DNA of 36,888 nt from contig JAVVVI010000026.1 of the NCBI GenBank assembly GCA_036652735.1, forward strand, positions 1 through 36,888. The letters are read 5' to 3'. The DNA comes from JAGOGN01 sp036652735. Lineage in GTDB: Bacteria > Bacillota > Clostridia > Lachnospirales > Lachnospiraceae. A program made the translations under genes and the position numbers. The notes under the pieces were generated by a model. It was not told the DNA's origin, searched no databases, and saw nothing but the letters and a program-made list of their open reading frames with translations. Shown here in pieces: positions 8,020 through 15,761 of this stretch. Numbering within the stretch: the first letter of the stretch is position 1; each line of letters opens with the position of its first letter.

Positions 8020-9027
8020 ATGTATACAATAGACATGCATTGTGATACGATCTCAAAGATGCTGTATCAACAAGGAACAGGCAAGGAATATGGCAGCTTA
8101 AGAGAAAACAGGGGACATTTGGATCTTCTGAGATTAAAGAGGGCACAGAGTCTGGTTCAGAATTTTGCTTTATTTGTAGAATTAAAATCAGTAGAAGATC
8201 CGTTTGAAAATTTTTTACAGTTAGAAGCATTGTTCCAGAATGAAATGAATCATAACAAAGAGTTGGTAACCCAGGTCACTTCTTACGCAGATATTGAAAG
8301 AGCAGAAAAATCCGGTAAAATTGGTGCACTGCTTACGGTTGAAGAAGGTGCAGTGTGCAAGGGAGAGATCAAGAAGCTTGAAACCCTTTATCAAAAGGGA
8401 GTTCGAATGTTAACACTTACCTGGAACTATCCCAATGAACTTGGATTTCCAAATGTGAAGATTCCGGAAGGAAATTCCCAAAAAAGACCGGACTTTAAAA
8501 CACCAAATACAGAGGATGGTTTGACAGAAAAAGGAATAGAGTTTGTAGAAGCAATGGAAGAAATGGGAATGATAGTGGATGTTTCACATTTATCAGATGC
8601 CGGATTTTATGATGTGCTTCGTGTGAGTAAGAAGCCATTTACAGCAAGTCATTCCAATGCAAGAAGTATTTGTAACTGTATCAGGAATTTAACGGACGAC
8701 ATGATTCATAAGCTGGCAGACCGGGGCGGTGTTACCGGATTGAATTTCTGTGCGGACTTTTTAACAGAAGAAGTGGATGGAAAAGAGAATCCGGGAACCA
8801 TGGATGCAGTGCTTGCACATGCTAGGCACATCATTCAAGTGGGTGGTCTGGAATGTGTTGGACTGGGGACAGATTTTGATGGAATAGCCACAAATAAAGG
8901 AATTCCGGATGTGAGTTACCTTCCCAAATTAGAAGAAGAATTTGAAAAAGCCGGGTTTACCCATACCGAGATTGAACATATATTTTATAAAAATGTACTG
9001 CGCCTATATAAGGAGACTATTGGGTAA
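8020..9027 (+). CDS. Membrane-dipeptidase family (M19) zinc dipeptidase
   Basis: A 335-residue member of the renal dipeptidase family, which hydrolyses dipeptides including those with a D-residue at the C-terminal position. The binuclear zinc site is intact: H7 and D9 in MHCDT, bridging E108 in EEGAV, H190 in VSHLSD, H211 in TASHSNAR, and D285 in GTDFDG near the end. There is no signal peptide, so it is probably cytosolic. The start is clear: AAAAGGAGG lies just before the ATG. It is the first gene of a same-strand run continuing with ispF 26 bases later, although its function is unrelated to those genes. The peptidase family is certain; the natural substrate is unknown. Confidence 0.93.
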   Translation: MYTIDMHCDTISKMLYQQGTGKEYGSLRENRGHLDLLRLKRAQSLVQNFALFVELKSVEDPFENFLQLEALFQNEMNHNKELVTQVTSYADIERAEKSGKIGALLTVEEGAVCKGEIKKLETLYQKGVRMLTLTWNYPNELGFPNVKIPEGNSQKRPDFKTPNTEDGLTEKGIEFVEAMEEMGMIVDVSHLSDAGFYDVLRVSKKPFTASHSNARSICNCIRNLTDDMIHKLADRGGVTGLNFCADFLTEEVDGKENPGTMDAVLAHARHIIQVGGLECVGLGTDFDGIATNKGIPDVSYLPKLEEEFEKAGFTHTEIEHIFYKNVLRLYKETIG

Positions 9028-9053
9028 AAGGTACAATAGAAAAGGAGCGTGTC

Positions 9054-9596
9054 ATGCGGGTAGGAACAGGATATGATGTACACATCTTAAAACCCAATAG
9101 GGACCTGATTCTGGGTGGAGTTAAGATAGAGTATCCATTAGGACTTATGGGTCACTCAGACGCAGATGTGTTGATTCATGGGATAATGGACGCATTATTG
9201 GGCGCAGCAGGATTAGGAGATATTGGAGTACATTTTCCCGATACGGATGCATCTTATAAAGGGATTTCCAGTATAAAGTTATTAGAAATGACCGGAGAAC
9301 GAATACTTCGCCAAGGTTATCTTATTGAGAATATTGATGCAACTCTTATTGCACAGAATCCAAAGCTCAGACCTTATATTGCACAGATGGAAGAAAACAT
9401 TGCATGCGCATTAGGAATTGGTGTAAGCCAGGTGAATGTAAAAGCAACCACAGAAGAGGGATTGGGATTTACCGGATCCGGAGAAGGAATTGCCGCTCAG
9501 GCCATATGCTGCCTTACGGGATTGTATGAGGGAAGTTATGGGGCAGAAGACAGCTTAGAGAGGAGCTGTGGAGGATGTGCCGGTTGTCACCAATAA
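9054..9596 (+). CDS. ispF: 2-C-methyl-D-erythritol 2,4-cyclodiphosphate synthase with a Cys-rich tail
   Basis: Forms methylerythritol cyclodiphosphate with release of CMP in the non-mevalonate isoprenoid pathway, as a cytosolic trimer. The metal site is visible as D8 and H10 in GYDVH and H42 in the GHSDADVLIHG stretch; GDIGVHFPDTD and the C-terminal TTEEGLGFTG motif are also present. The family norm is about 157-160 residues and the core ends near residue 160. A further 20 residues end in CGGCAGCH, a CxxCxxCH pattern not needed for catalysis. AAGGAG precedes the ATG. Other isoprenoid genes are not in the window. cysS follows. Confidence 0.96.
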   Translation: MRVGTGYDVHILKPNRDLILGGVKIEYPLGLMGHSDADVLIHGIMDALLGAAGLGDIGVHFPDTDASYKGISSIKLLEMTGERILRQGYLIENIDATLIAQNPKLRPYIAQMEENIACALGIGVSQVNVKATTEEGLGFTGSGEGIAAQAICCLTGLYEGSYGAEDSLERSCGGCAGCHQ

Positions 9597-9644
9597 ATTT
9601 ATAATTTGGAGGGAAGGAAAACAGGCATAGAGAGGGAGAATAAA

Positions 9645-11051
9645 ATGAAAATATATAATACCATGAGCCGGAAAAAAGAAGAATTTGTGCCACTGGAAGA
9701 AGGAAAAGTTGGAATGTATGTATGCGGACCAACGGTGTATAATCGAATTCATATTGGAAATGCAAGGCCTATGATTGTATTTGATACGGTGAGACGTTAT
9801 TTTGAACATAAAGGGTATGAAGTGAATTATGTCAGTAATTTCACGGATGTGGATGATAAGATTATTAAAGCAGCAGTGGCAGAGGGAGTTCCGTCACAGG
9901 AGATAGCCAAGCGTTATATTGCAGAATGCAAAAAAGATATGGAAGACTTAAATGTCCGCCCGGCAACCACACATCCCCTTGCAACGGATGAAATGGATGG
10001 AATCATTGCAATGGTGCAGGAATTAATAAAAAAAGGGTATGCTTACTGTGCAGAAGATGGTACCGTCTATTATAGAACAAGAAAATTTCAGGGATATGGC
10101 AAGCTTTCACATAAAAATATTGATGATTTACAGGCTGGACATAGAACAATTAAAATCAGTGGGGAATTAAAAGAGGATGCCCTGGATTTTGTATTATGGA
10201 AACCTAAAAAAGAAGGAGAACCATTCTGGGAGTCTCCATGGAGCCAAGGCCGTCCGGGCTGGCATATTGAGTGTTCCTGCATGAGTAAAAAATATCTTGG
10301 AGAGGAAATTGACATTCATGCCGGAGGAGAAGATTTGATTTTCCCTCATCATGAAAATGAAATTGCCCAGAGTGAAGCAGCCAATGGAAAAACGTTTGCC
10401 AGGTATTGGATGCATAATGGGTTTTTAAATATTGACAATAAGAAAATGTCAAAATCAGAAGGCAATTTTTTCACAGTTCGTGACATCGGTGAAGAATATG
10501 ACCTGCAGATTTTAAGGTTCTTTATGTTAAGTGCACATTATAGAAGTCCGGTGAATTTTAGCAAAGATTTGATGGAAGCTGCAAAAAATAGTCTGGATCG
10601 AATTCTCACAGCAGTGGAAAATCTAAAGCATTTAATGAAAAATTCAAATACAATAGAACAAACGGATGAGGAAAGGGCGCAACGCCCGGAAATTACAGCC
10701 TTTGCAACAAAATTTGACCAGGCAATGGATGATGATTTTAATACAGCGGATGCAGTATCTTCTATTTTTGAATTAGTAAAATATGCAAATACCATGGCAA
10801 ATGACTCGTCATCAAAGGAGTTTTTGGAAGTTCTTTATAACAAAATCAAGGAATTAGCAGATATTTTAGGGATAGTTGTTGATAAAAAGGAAGAAATTTT
10901 GGACGAGGAGATAGAACATCTTATTCAAGAACGTCAGCAAGCCAGAAAAGAGAAGAATTTTGCCCGCTCGGATGAAATCAGAGATGAGCTTTTAGAAAAA
11001 GGAATCATTTTGGAAGACACCAGAGAAGGAGTAAAATGGAAAAGGGTATAG
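9645..11051 (+). CDS. cysS: Cysteinyl-tRNA synthetase
   Basis: Charges tRNA-Cys with cysteine, class I synthetase, 468 residues and so of normal length. Motifs are HIGN (HIGH box) in YNRIHIGNARP, KMSKS in KKMSKSEGN, and zinc ligands in YVCGPTVYN, in the IECSCM region and in HHENEIAQSE. The open frame extends upstream to a TTG at 9606, but ATG 9645 follows GAGGGAG at good spacing and gives the conserved N terminus MKIYNTMSRKK. The end overlaps mrnC by 16 bases. The order cysS-mrnC-rlmB is the same as in Bacillus. Confidence 0.97.
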   Translation: MKIYNTMSRKKEEFVPLEEGKVGMYVCGPTVYNRIHIGNARPMIVFDTVRRYFEHKGYEVNYVSNFTDVDDKIIKAAVAEGVPSQEIAKRYIAECKKDMEDLNVRPATTHPLATDEMDGIIAMVQELIKKGYAYCAEDGTVYYRTRKFQGYGKLSHKNIDDLQAGHRTIKISGELKEDALDFVLWKPKKEGEPFWESPWSQGRPGWHIECSCMSKKYLGEEIDIHAGGEDLIFPHHENEIAQSEAANGKTFARYWMHNGFLNIDNKKMSKSEGNFFTVRDIGEEYDLQILRFFMLSAHYRSPVNFSKDLMEAAKNSLDRILTAVENLKHLMKNSNTIEQTDEERAQRPEITAFATKFDQAMDDDFNTADAVSSIFELVKYANTMANDSSSKEFLEVLYNKIKELADILGIVVDKKEEILDEEIEHLIQERQQARKEKNFARSDEIRDELLEKGIILEDTREGVKWKRV

Positions 11052-11467
11052 ATGCCTATATTAAGGGACAATTCGGACTGGGAGCTGTGGACATTCGGAC
11101 CTACTCGCCATTAGCACTTGCTTATATTGGAGATGGGATTTATGAACTGGTAATTCGTTCCATAGTTGTGGGAAAGGGAAACACAAAAACAGTTCAGCTG
11201 CATAAACGAACCAGCCGTTTAGTGAAGGCGGCGGCACAGTCTGCAATGATGGAACAGTTAAAACCGGTGCTAACACCGGAAGAAGAGGATATTTACAGAC
11301 GGGGCAGAAATGCAAAATCTCCCACTATGGCAAAAAATGCAACAATGATGGACTATCGTAGAGCAACGGGATTCGAGGCTCTTATGGGATACTTATATTT
11401 AACGGATCAATTTGAACGTTTGGTGGAACTTGTGAAAATCGCATTGGAGGATACATATGAGATATGA
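11036..11467 (+). CDS. mrnC: Mini-ribonuclease III
   Basis: Trims the ends of the 23S rRNA precursor in Firmicutes. The 143-residue protein has the RNase III catalytic fold alone, without a double-stranded RNA-binding domain. Seen are LAYIGDGIYEL with the catalytic Asp, the RGRNAKSPTMAKNA signature typical of this family, and GFEALMGYLYL with the catalytic Glu. It overlaps cysS by 16 bases and rlmB by 11 bases, so the three are translationally linked. Confidence 0.95.
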   Translation: MEKGIDAYIKGQFGLGAVDIRTYSPLALAYIGDGIYELVIRSIVVGKGNTKTVQLHKRTSRLVKAAAQSAMMEQLKPVLTPEEEDIYRRGRNAKSPTMAKNATMMDYRRATGFEALMGYLYLTDQFERLVELVKIALEDTYEI

Positions 11468-12200
11468 AGAATTTACAATTGAAGGCCGTAATGCATGTTT
11501 AGAGGCATTTCGAAGTGGAAAGACAATAGACAAATTATTTATCTTAGACGGATGTCAGGACGGACCGGTACATTCGATTTTAAGAGAGGCAAAAAAGCAG
11601 GATACGATTATTAATTATGTGTCAAAGGAACGTTTGGATCAAATGTCAGAGACAAAAAAGCATCAGGGTGTCATTGCCCTTGCAGCGGCATACGAATATG
11701 CTGAAGTTGAAGATATTTTAGAGATTGCTGCAAAAAAGGGAGAACCTCCATTCATAATTATATTGGATAATATTGAAGATCCACATAATCTTGGAGCAAT
11801 TATCCGAACAGCAAATCTGGCAGGTGTTCATGGAATTATAATTCCAAAAAGAAGAGCAGTGGGATTGACTGCAACGGTAGCAAAAACATCTGCAGGTGCA
11901 GTTAATTATACTCCGGTTGCAAAAGTAACCAATTTAACAGCAACAATGAAAGAATTAAAAGATAAAGGAATGTGGTTTGTATGTGCGGACATGAAGGGGG
12001 ATATTATGTATAACCTGGACTTGAAGGGGTCCATAGGTCTGGTCATTGGAGGAGAAGGAGAAGGTGTAAGTAAGCTTGTGCGTGAAAACTGTGATTTTAC
12101 AGCAGCAATTCCAATGAAGGGTGATATTGATTCTCTCAATGCGTCTGTTGCAGCAGGAGTATTGACCTATGAAATTGTAAGACAAAGAATGCTGAAATAA
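11457..12200 (+). CDS. rlmB: TrmH/SpoU-family 23S rRNA 2'-O-methyltransferase (RlmB type)
   Basis: A SAM-dependent SPOUT methyltransferase, 247 residues, expected to methylate the ribose of G2251 in 23S rRNA (E. coli numbering). Residues 1-75 are the substrate-binding domain. The knotted catalytic part has LDNIEDPHNLGAIIRTA (motif 1), VIGGEGEGVS (motif 2) and SLNASVAAGVLTYE (motif 3), all intact. It sits where Bacillus carries yacO in the cysS-mrnC-yacO-yacP-sigH cluster. Here yacP (rae1) is missing and sigH follows directly. Target specificity is inferred from family and position. Confidence 0.93.
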   Translation: MRYEEFTIEGRNACLEAFRSGKTIDKLFILDGCQDGPVHSILREAKKQDTIINYVSKERLDQMSETKKHQGVIALAAAYEYAEVEDILEIAAKKGEPPFIIILDNIEDPHNLGAIIRTANLAGVHGIIIPKRRAVGLTATVAKTSAGAVNYTPVAKVTNLTATMKELKDKGMWFVCADMKGDIMYNLDLKGSIGLVIGGEGEGVSKLVRENCDFTAAIPMKGDIDSLNASVAAGVLTYEIVRQRMLK

Positions 12201-12233
12201 GTCATTTTAATCTTTGGAAAGGTGTCATCTGGA

Positions 12234-12833
12234 GTGGAAAAATTAGAATGTTATACCGATGAAGAACTGATAGAAAAATTAAGAGCCGGTGAAGAGGAAG
12301 TCATGGATTATATTATGGAAAAATATAAAACATGGGTGAGAAAAAAAGCCAATGAACTTTTCTTAATTGGTGGAGATACGGATGATTTGATACAAGAGGG
12401 CATGATAGGATTATTTAAGGCATTAAGAGATTATGAGTTTGGCAAAGAGACGACTTTTCGTAGCTTTGCCGACCTTTGTATTAAAAGACAAATGTATAGT
12501 GCAATTGAAGCTTCTAATCGAAAAAAACATCTGCCCCTCAATTCTTATATTTCATTAAATGGGGAAGAGAAAGAGAATGATGGTATGTCAATGGTTGCGA
12601 CACTTGCCAGTACAGGGGAAAGAGATCCGCAGGAACTGTTCATTGACAAGGAAAATCTTGTGGGGTTTTATGCAAAGATCAGGCAGTCATTAAGTCCATT
12701 AGAGTGGAAAGTGCTGAACCAGTATGTTGAAGGAAAAAACTATGCTCAAATTGCCAGGGATATAAAAAAATCAGAGAAAACAGTAGATAATGCATTACAG
12801 CGTATTAAGAATAAAATAAGCAGTATGGACTAG
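12234..12833 (+). CDS. sigH: RNA polymerase sigma factor, SigH type
   Basis: A sigma-70-family factor of about 200 residues. In Bacillus and Clostridia, SigH drives entry into sporulation and post-exponential genes. Region 2 is visible from DEELIEKLR through DDLIQEGMIGLFKALRDY and FRSFADLCIKRQM; region 4 from LSPLEWKVLNQYVEGKNY with helix-turn-helix AQIARDIKKSEKTVDNALQRIK. The start is uncertain. GTG 12234 has AAAGG 11 bases upstream and gives a usual N terminus, while GTG 12222 would add four residues but overlaps that site. The position after rlmB matches the Bacillus cluster and supports SigH over other small sigma factors. No other sporulation gene is in the window, so spore formation is not shown. 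Confidence 0.92.
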   Translation: MEKLECYTDEELIEKLRAGEEEVMDYIMEKYKTWVRKKANELFLIGGDTDDLIQEGMIGLFKALRDYEFGKETTFRSFADLCIKRQMYSAIEASNRKKHLPLNSYISLNGEEKENDGMSMVATLASTGERDPQELFIDKENLVGFYAKIRQSLSPLEWKVLNQYVEGKNYAQIARDIKKSEKTVDNALQRIKNKISSMD

Positions 12834-12853
12834 CCAATCAGAGGAGAAAACGT

Positions 12854-14791
12854 ATGAGAAAACAACGAAATTTCAAGGGGCTTCTTGTTTGTATTATGAC
12901 AGCAATCCTATTACTGACAGGAGATATCACGGCTCCAATGGCCTTTGCACAAACAAAGAACAGTAAGGAGATTAATATTGTATTTACCCATGATGTACAT
13001 TCTCATTTAGACACTTTTTCCACGATTTATAAAGGCAAAGATACTAAGATTGGTGGGTTTGCCAGAATTAAGACTATTTTTTCAGAGCAAATGAAAGAGA
13101 ATCCCAATACCATCTTTGTGGATGGGGGTGATTTTTCTATGGGGACATTATATCAGACAGTTTATGAACAGGAAGCAGCAGAACTGCGTATGATGGGGTT
13201 TTTAGGCTATGATGCCATGACTCTTGGAAATCATGAATTTGATTATCGTTCCAAGGGACTCAGCAATATGCTTCACAGGGCTGTAAAAAGCGGTGACCGG
13301 CTGCCCAAAATGGTACTATGCAATATAGACCGATCTAAGATGTCAAAGGGTGGAAAACAAATTGACCAAGCATTTTCAGAGTATGGACTTACGGATTACA
13401 CCATGATAAAAAAAGGAAATCTTAATATTGCGATATTAGGAGTATTTGGGAAGGATGCACTTATTTGTGCACCAACCTGCGAACTTACCTTTGAAGACCA
13501 GGCAGAGGCTGTGGAGCGTACCATTGATAGCATAAAGAAAAATGAAAAAGCGGATCTTATTATCTGTCTGTCTCATGGAGGAACCAGCACCGACCCCAAA
13601 AAGTCAGAAGATGAACAGCTGGCAAAAAAAGTTCCGGAATTGGATGTCATAATTAGTGGACATTCTCATACGGAACTTGAGAAACCCATTACAGTTGGAA
13701 GAACGCAGATTGTATCCTGCGGAGAATATGGAATGAATGTGGGTAATTTAAAGCTTATTCAGGAAAATGGCAGCTACAAGGTCAAAGAGTATCAGTTAAT
13801 TCCGGTTACTCAGGAGATTGCGGAAGACCCGGCTACAAAAGAAAAATTAAATGAATTCGGAGCCAATGTTGAGAAGGACTATCTTGCTGAATTTGGATAT
13901 ACCATGAATCAAATACTGGCAACAAATTCCTGTAAATTTGAGGAAGTAGGTACCCTTTCCCTTATTCAAAAAGAACAGCCATTGGGCAGTATACTGGCAG
14001 ATGCCTATCGTTTTCAATCACAAAAGATTCAGGGAATGGATCCGGTTGATGTAGCCATGGTACCGGCAGGGACAATTCGTGATACCTACACCAAAGGGGA
14101 TATTACCGTATCGGATGTATTCAACTCCTTTTCACTGGGAATAGGGGAAGATGGCATTCCGGGATATCCACTAATCAGTTGTTATCTTACCGGGAAAGAA
14201 TTGAAAACCGCAGCAGAAATAGATGCGTCAATCGCACCGCTTATGCCAACGGCTTCGTTATATAATAGTGGTCTTTGTTATACGTTTTTAAAAAACAGGA
14301 TGATTTTAAATAAGGTAACAGATGTTTATTTAAAGAACCAAGAGGGAAAACGAGTGGAGATTAACAATGATCAGCTCTATCATGTGGTTGCAGACTTATA
14401 TAGCGGGCAAATGCTTAGTGCAGTAACAGATATGAGCTATGGTCTGCTTTCTGTTGTTCCAAAAGATAAAGAAGGACACCCAATCAAGGACCTGGAGACT
14501 GCAATTATAAAAGAAAATGGAAGGGAATTAAAGGCTTGGGCTGCAATTGCAGGATATATGGAGTCTTTTGAAAAAAATCCACAGGGAATGAGTGAGGTGC
14601 CCATTAGCTATAATGCACCGGAAGGAAGAAAAATTGTAGGAAAAGCAGGGAATTTCATGGAATTATTTGGCCGGCTGAATGGGTATGGGGCATGCATTTA
14701 CGGCGTCATACTCTTACTGATTCTTCTTTTTGCAGGAACGATTCTATTAATTATAAAGAGAATGAAGAAAAGAAAATCTCATAAAAAATAA
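12854..14791 (+). CDS. Membrane-anchored 5'-nucleotidase / 2',3'-cyclic phosphodiesterase (UshA/YfkN-like)
   Basis: An exported nucleotide hydrolase of 645 residues that probably releases nucleosides and phosphate outside the cell. It has a signal peptide (residues 1-33, hydrophobic core LLVCIMTAILLLTG, cleavage near FAQT). A metallophosphatase domain follows with HDVHSH, VDGGDFSMG, LGNHEFDY and SGHSHTE. A 5'-nucleotidase C-terminal domain covers about 365-550 (LGSILADAYR, MVPAGTIRD). One transmembrane helix near 620-637 is followed by a lysine-rich cytoplasmic end, so it is held at the outer face of the membrane rather than by LPXTG. GAGGAG precedes the ATG. It lies 20 bases after sigH and may share that transcript. 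The DUF62/ECF unit begins just downstream with its own promoter. Confidence 0.9.
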   Translation: MRKQRNFKGLLVCIMTAILLLTGDITAPMAFAQTKNSKEINIVFTHDVHSHLDTFSTIYKGKDTKIGGFARIKTIFSEQMKENPNTIFVDGGDFSMGTLYQTVYEQEAAELRMMGFLGYDAMTLGNHEFDYRSKGLSNMLHRAVKSGDRLPKMVLCNIDRSKMSKGGKQIDQAFSEYGLTDYTMIKKGNLNIAILGVFGKDALICAPTCELTFEDQAEAVERTIDSIKKNEKADLIICLSHGGTSTDPKKSEDEQLAKKVPELDVIISGHSHTELEKPITVGRTQIVSCGEYGMNVGNLKLIQENGSYKVKEYQLIPVTQEIAEDPATKEKLNEFGANVEKDYLAEFGYTMNQILATNSCKFEEVGTLSLIQKEQPLGSILADAYRFQSQKIQGMDPVDVAMVPAGTIRDTYTKGDITVSDVFNSFSLGIGEDGIPGYPLISCYLTGKELKTAAEIDASIAPLMPTASLYNSGLCYTFLKNRMILNKVTDVYLKNQEGKRVEINNDQLYHVVADLYSGQMLSAVTDMSYGLLSVVPKDKEGHPIKDLETAIIKENGRELKAWAAIAGYMESFEKNPQGMSEVPISYNAPEGRKIVGKAGNFMELFGRLNGYGACIYGVILLLILLFAGTILLIIKRMKKRKSHKK

Positions 14792-14799
14792 AATCAAAA

Positions 14800-14828
14800 T
14801 TGACATCTGAACAGTCTGTGGATATACT
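14800..14828 (+). promoter_or_regulatory. Promoter of the DUF62/ECF transporter unit
   Basis: A consensus TTGACA (14800-14805), 17-base spacer and TATACT (14823-14828). The start point is predicted near 14835, immediately at the base of the leader hairpin. This separates the cassette from the upstream nucleotidase gene. Confidence 0.85.
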
Positions 14829-14832
14829 AGAA

Positions 14833-14872
14833 GTGCAAGCCCAAGGTGGCTGTCACGTCTTGGGTTTAGCAC
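14833..14872 (+). promoter_or_regulatory. Structured 5' leader of the DUF62/ECF unit
   Basis: GTGC (14833-14836) pairs with GCAC (14869-14872). AAGCCCAAG (14837-14845) pairs with CTTGGGTTT (14859-14867) over 9 bp with one G-T. GTG (14846-14848) pairs with CAC (14854-14856) around a GCTGT loop. Small bulges are GT (14857-14858) and A (14868). No T tract follows, and the ribosome site AAAAGGAAAG (14874-14883) comes right after. It could be a small riboswitch, a protein-binding site or simply a 5' stabilising hairpin. It does not resemble the roughly 110-base S-box SAM riboswitch. Confidence 0.5.
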
Positions 14873-14888
14873 GAAAAGGAAAGATGTT

Positions 14889-15749
14889 ATGAGTAATAAC
14901 ACATTAATTTTACAAACGGATTTTGGTACAGCAGATGGTGCTGTAAGTGCAATGTATGGCGTTGCAGTAGGAGTGTCCAATGAATTAAGGATTACAAACC
15001 TAACACATGAGATTCCCCAGTATGACATTTGGGAGGCATCCTACCGATTAATTCAAACGGTGAATTACTGGCCGAAAGGAACGGTGTTTGTGAGTGTTGT
15101 GGATCCGGGAGTGGGATCGACCAGAAGAAGTATCGCAGTAGAGACTCTTTATGGACAGTATATTATCACACCCGACAATGGAACGCTGACGCATGTAAAG
15201 CAAATGATTGGAATTAAGGAAGCAAGAGTAATTGATGAGAGTATTAACCGATTGCCAAATTCAGGGGAAAGTTATACCTTTCATGGCCGGGATGTGTATG
15301 TATACACAGGAGCAAAACTTGCCAGTGGAATCATTGAATTTTCAGGGGTTGGACCAAAAGTAGAGGTGGAGAGTGTTATTGAACTGCCAACGGTGGAACC
15401 GGTGTATGATGGAGAAAAGGTTGCGGGAACCATTGATGTATTGGATGTAAGGTTTGGAAGCTTATGGACCAATGTAAACAGGGAAATCTTTCGAAAATTG
15501 AATGTGGAATATGGACAAAGAGTTGAGATTAGCATCGAAAATGAGACAAGAACGCTCTATAAGAATATACTTACCTTTGCAAAAAGTTTTGCAGATGTAT
15601 ATGTGGGTGAACCGTTGGTGTATGTGAATAGTTTGGATTGTATGGCTGTTGCAATAAACCAAGGAAGTTTTGCCCGTGCCTATAATATTGGCACCGGAAA
15701 TAAGTGGAAAATCAGTATGCGAAAGGCACCGAAACTGATCTACGAATAG
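14889..15749 (+). CDS. SAM hydrolase / SAM hydroxide adenosyltransferase (DUF62), paralogue 1
   Basis: Member of the family related to fluorinase and chlorinase. Most members use water to split S-adenosylmethionine into adenosine and L-methionine. The triad known from the archaeal enzyme is present as D72 and R79 in VVDPGVGSTRR and H132 in FHGRD; the start TDFG and PDNG also fit. Length of 286 residues is normal. ATG 14889 has AAAAGGAAAG upstream; an ATG at 14884 is out of frame and stops after two codons. It is the first gene of a five-gene unit with an ECF transporter and a second, clearly different DUF62 protein. Chlorinase activity is unlikely from context but cannot be excluded by sequence. 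What the enzyme does for the transporter is unknown. Confidence 0.9.
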   Translation: MSNNTLILQTDFGTADGAVSAMYGVAVGVSNELRITNLTHEIPQYDIWEASYRLIQTVNYWPKGTVFVSVVDPGVGSTRRSIAVETLYGQYIITPDNGTLTHVKQMIGIKEARVIDESINRLPNSGESYTFHGRDVYVYTGAKLASGIIEFSGVGPKVEVESVIELPTVEPVYDGEKVAGTIDVLDVRFGSLWTNVNREIFRKLNVEYGQRVEISIENETRTLYKNILTFAKSFADVYVGEPLVYVNSLDCMAVAINQGSFARAYNIGTGNKWKISMRKAPKLIYE

Positions 15750-15761
15750 GAAGGAAATACA

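Noticed and set aside
9606..9644. Upstream TTG start of cysS
   Set aside because: The extension is not homologous to CysS N termini, and ATG 9645 has a good ribosome site.
14833..14872. Leader hairpin as the terminator of the 5'-nucleotidase gene
   Set aside because: It lies after a strong promoter and is followed by TTTAGCACGAAAAGG rather than a T run.
14800..14888. S-box SAM riboswitch before the DUF62/ECF unit
   Set aside because: The leader is only about 55 bases, too short for the four-helix S-box fold, and the conserved S-box core is not seen.
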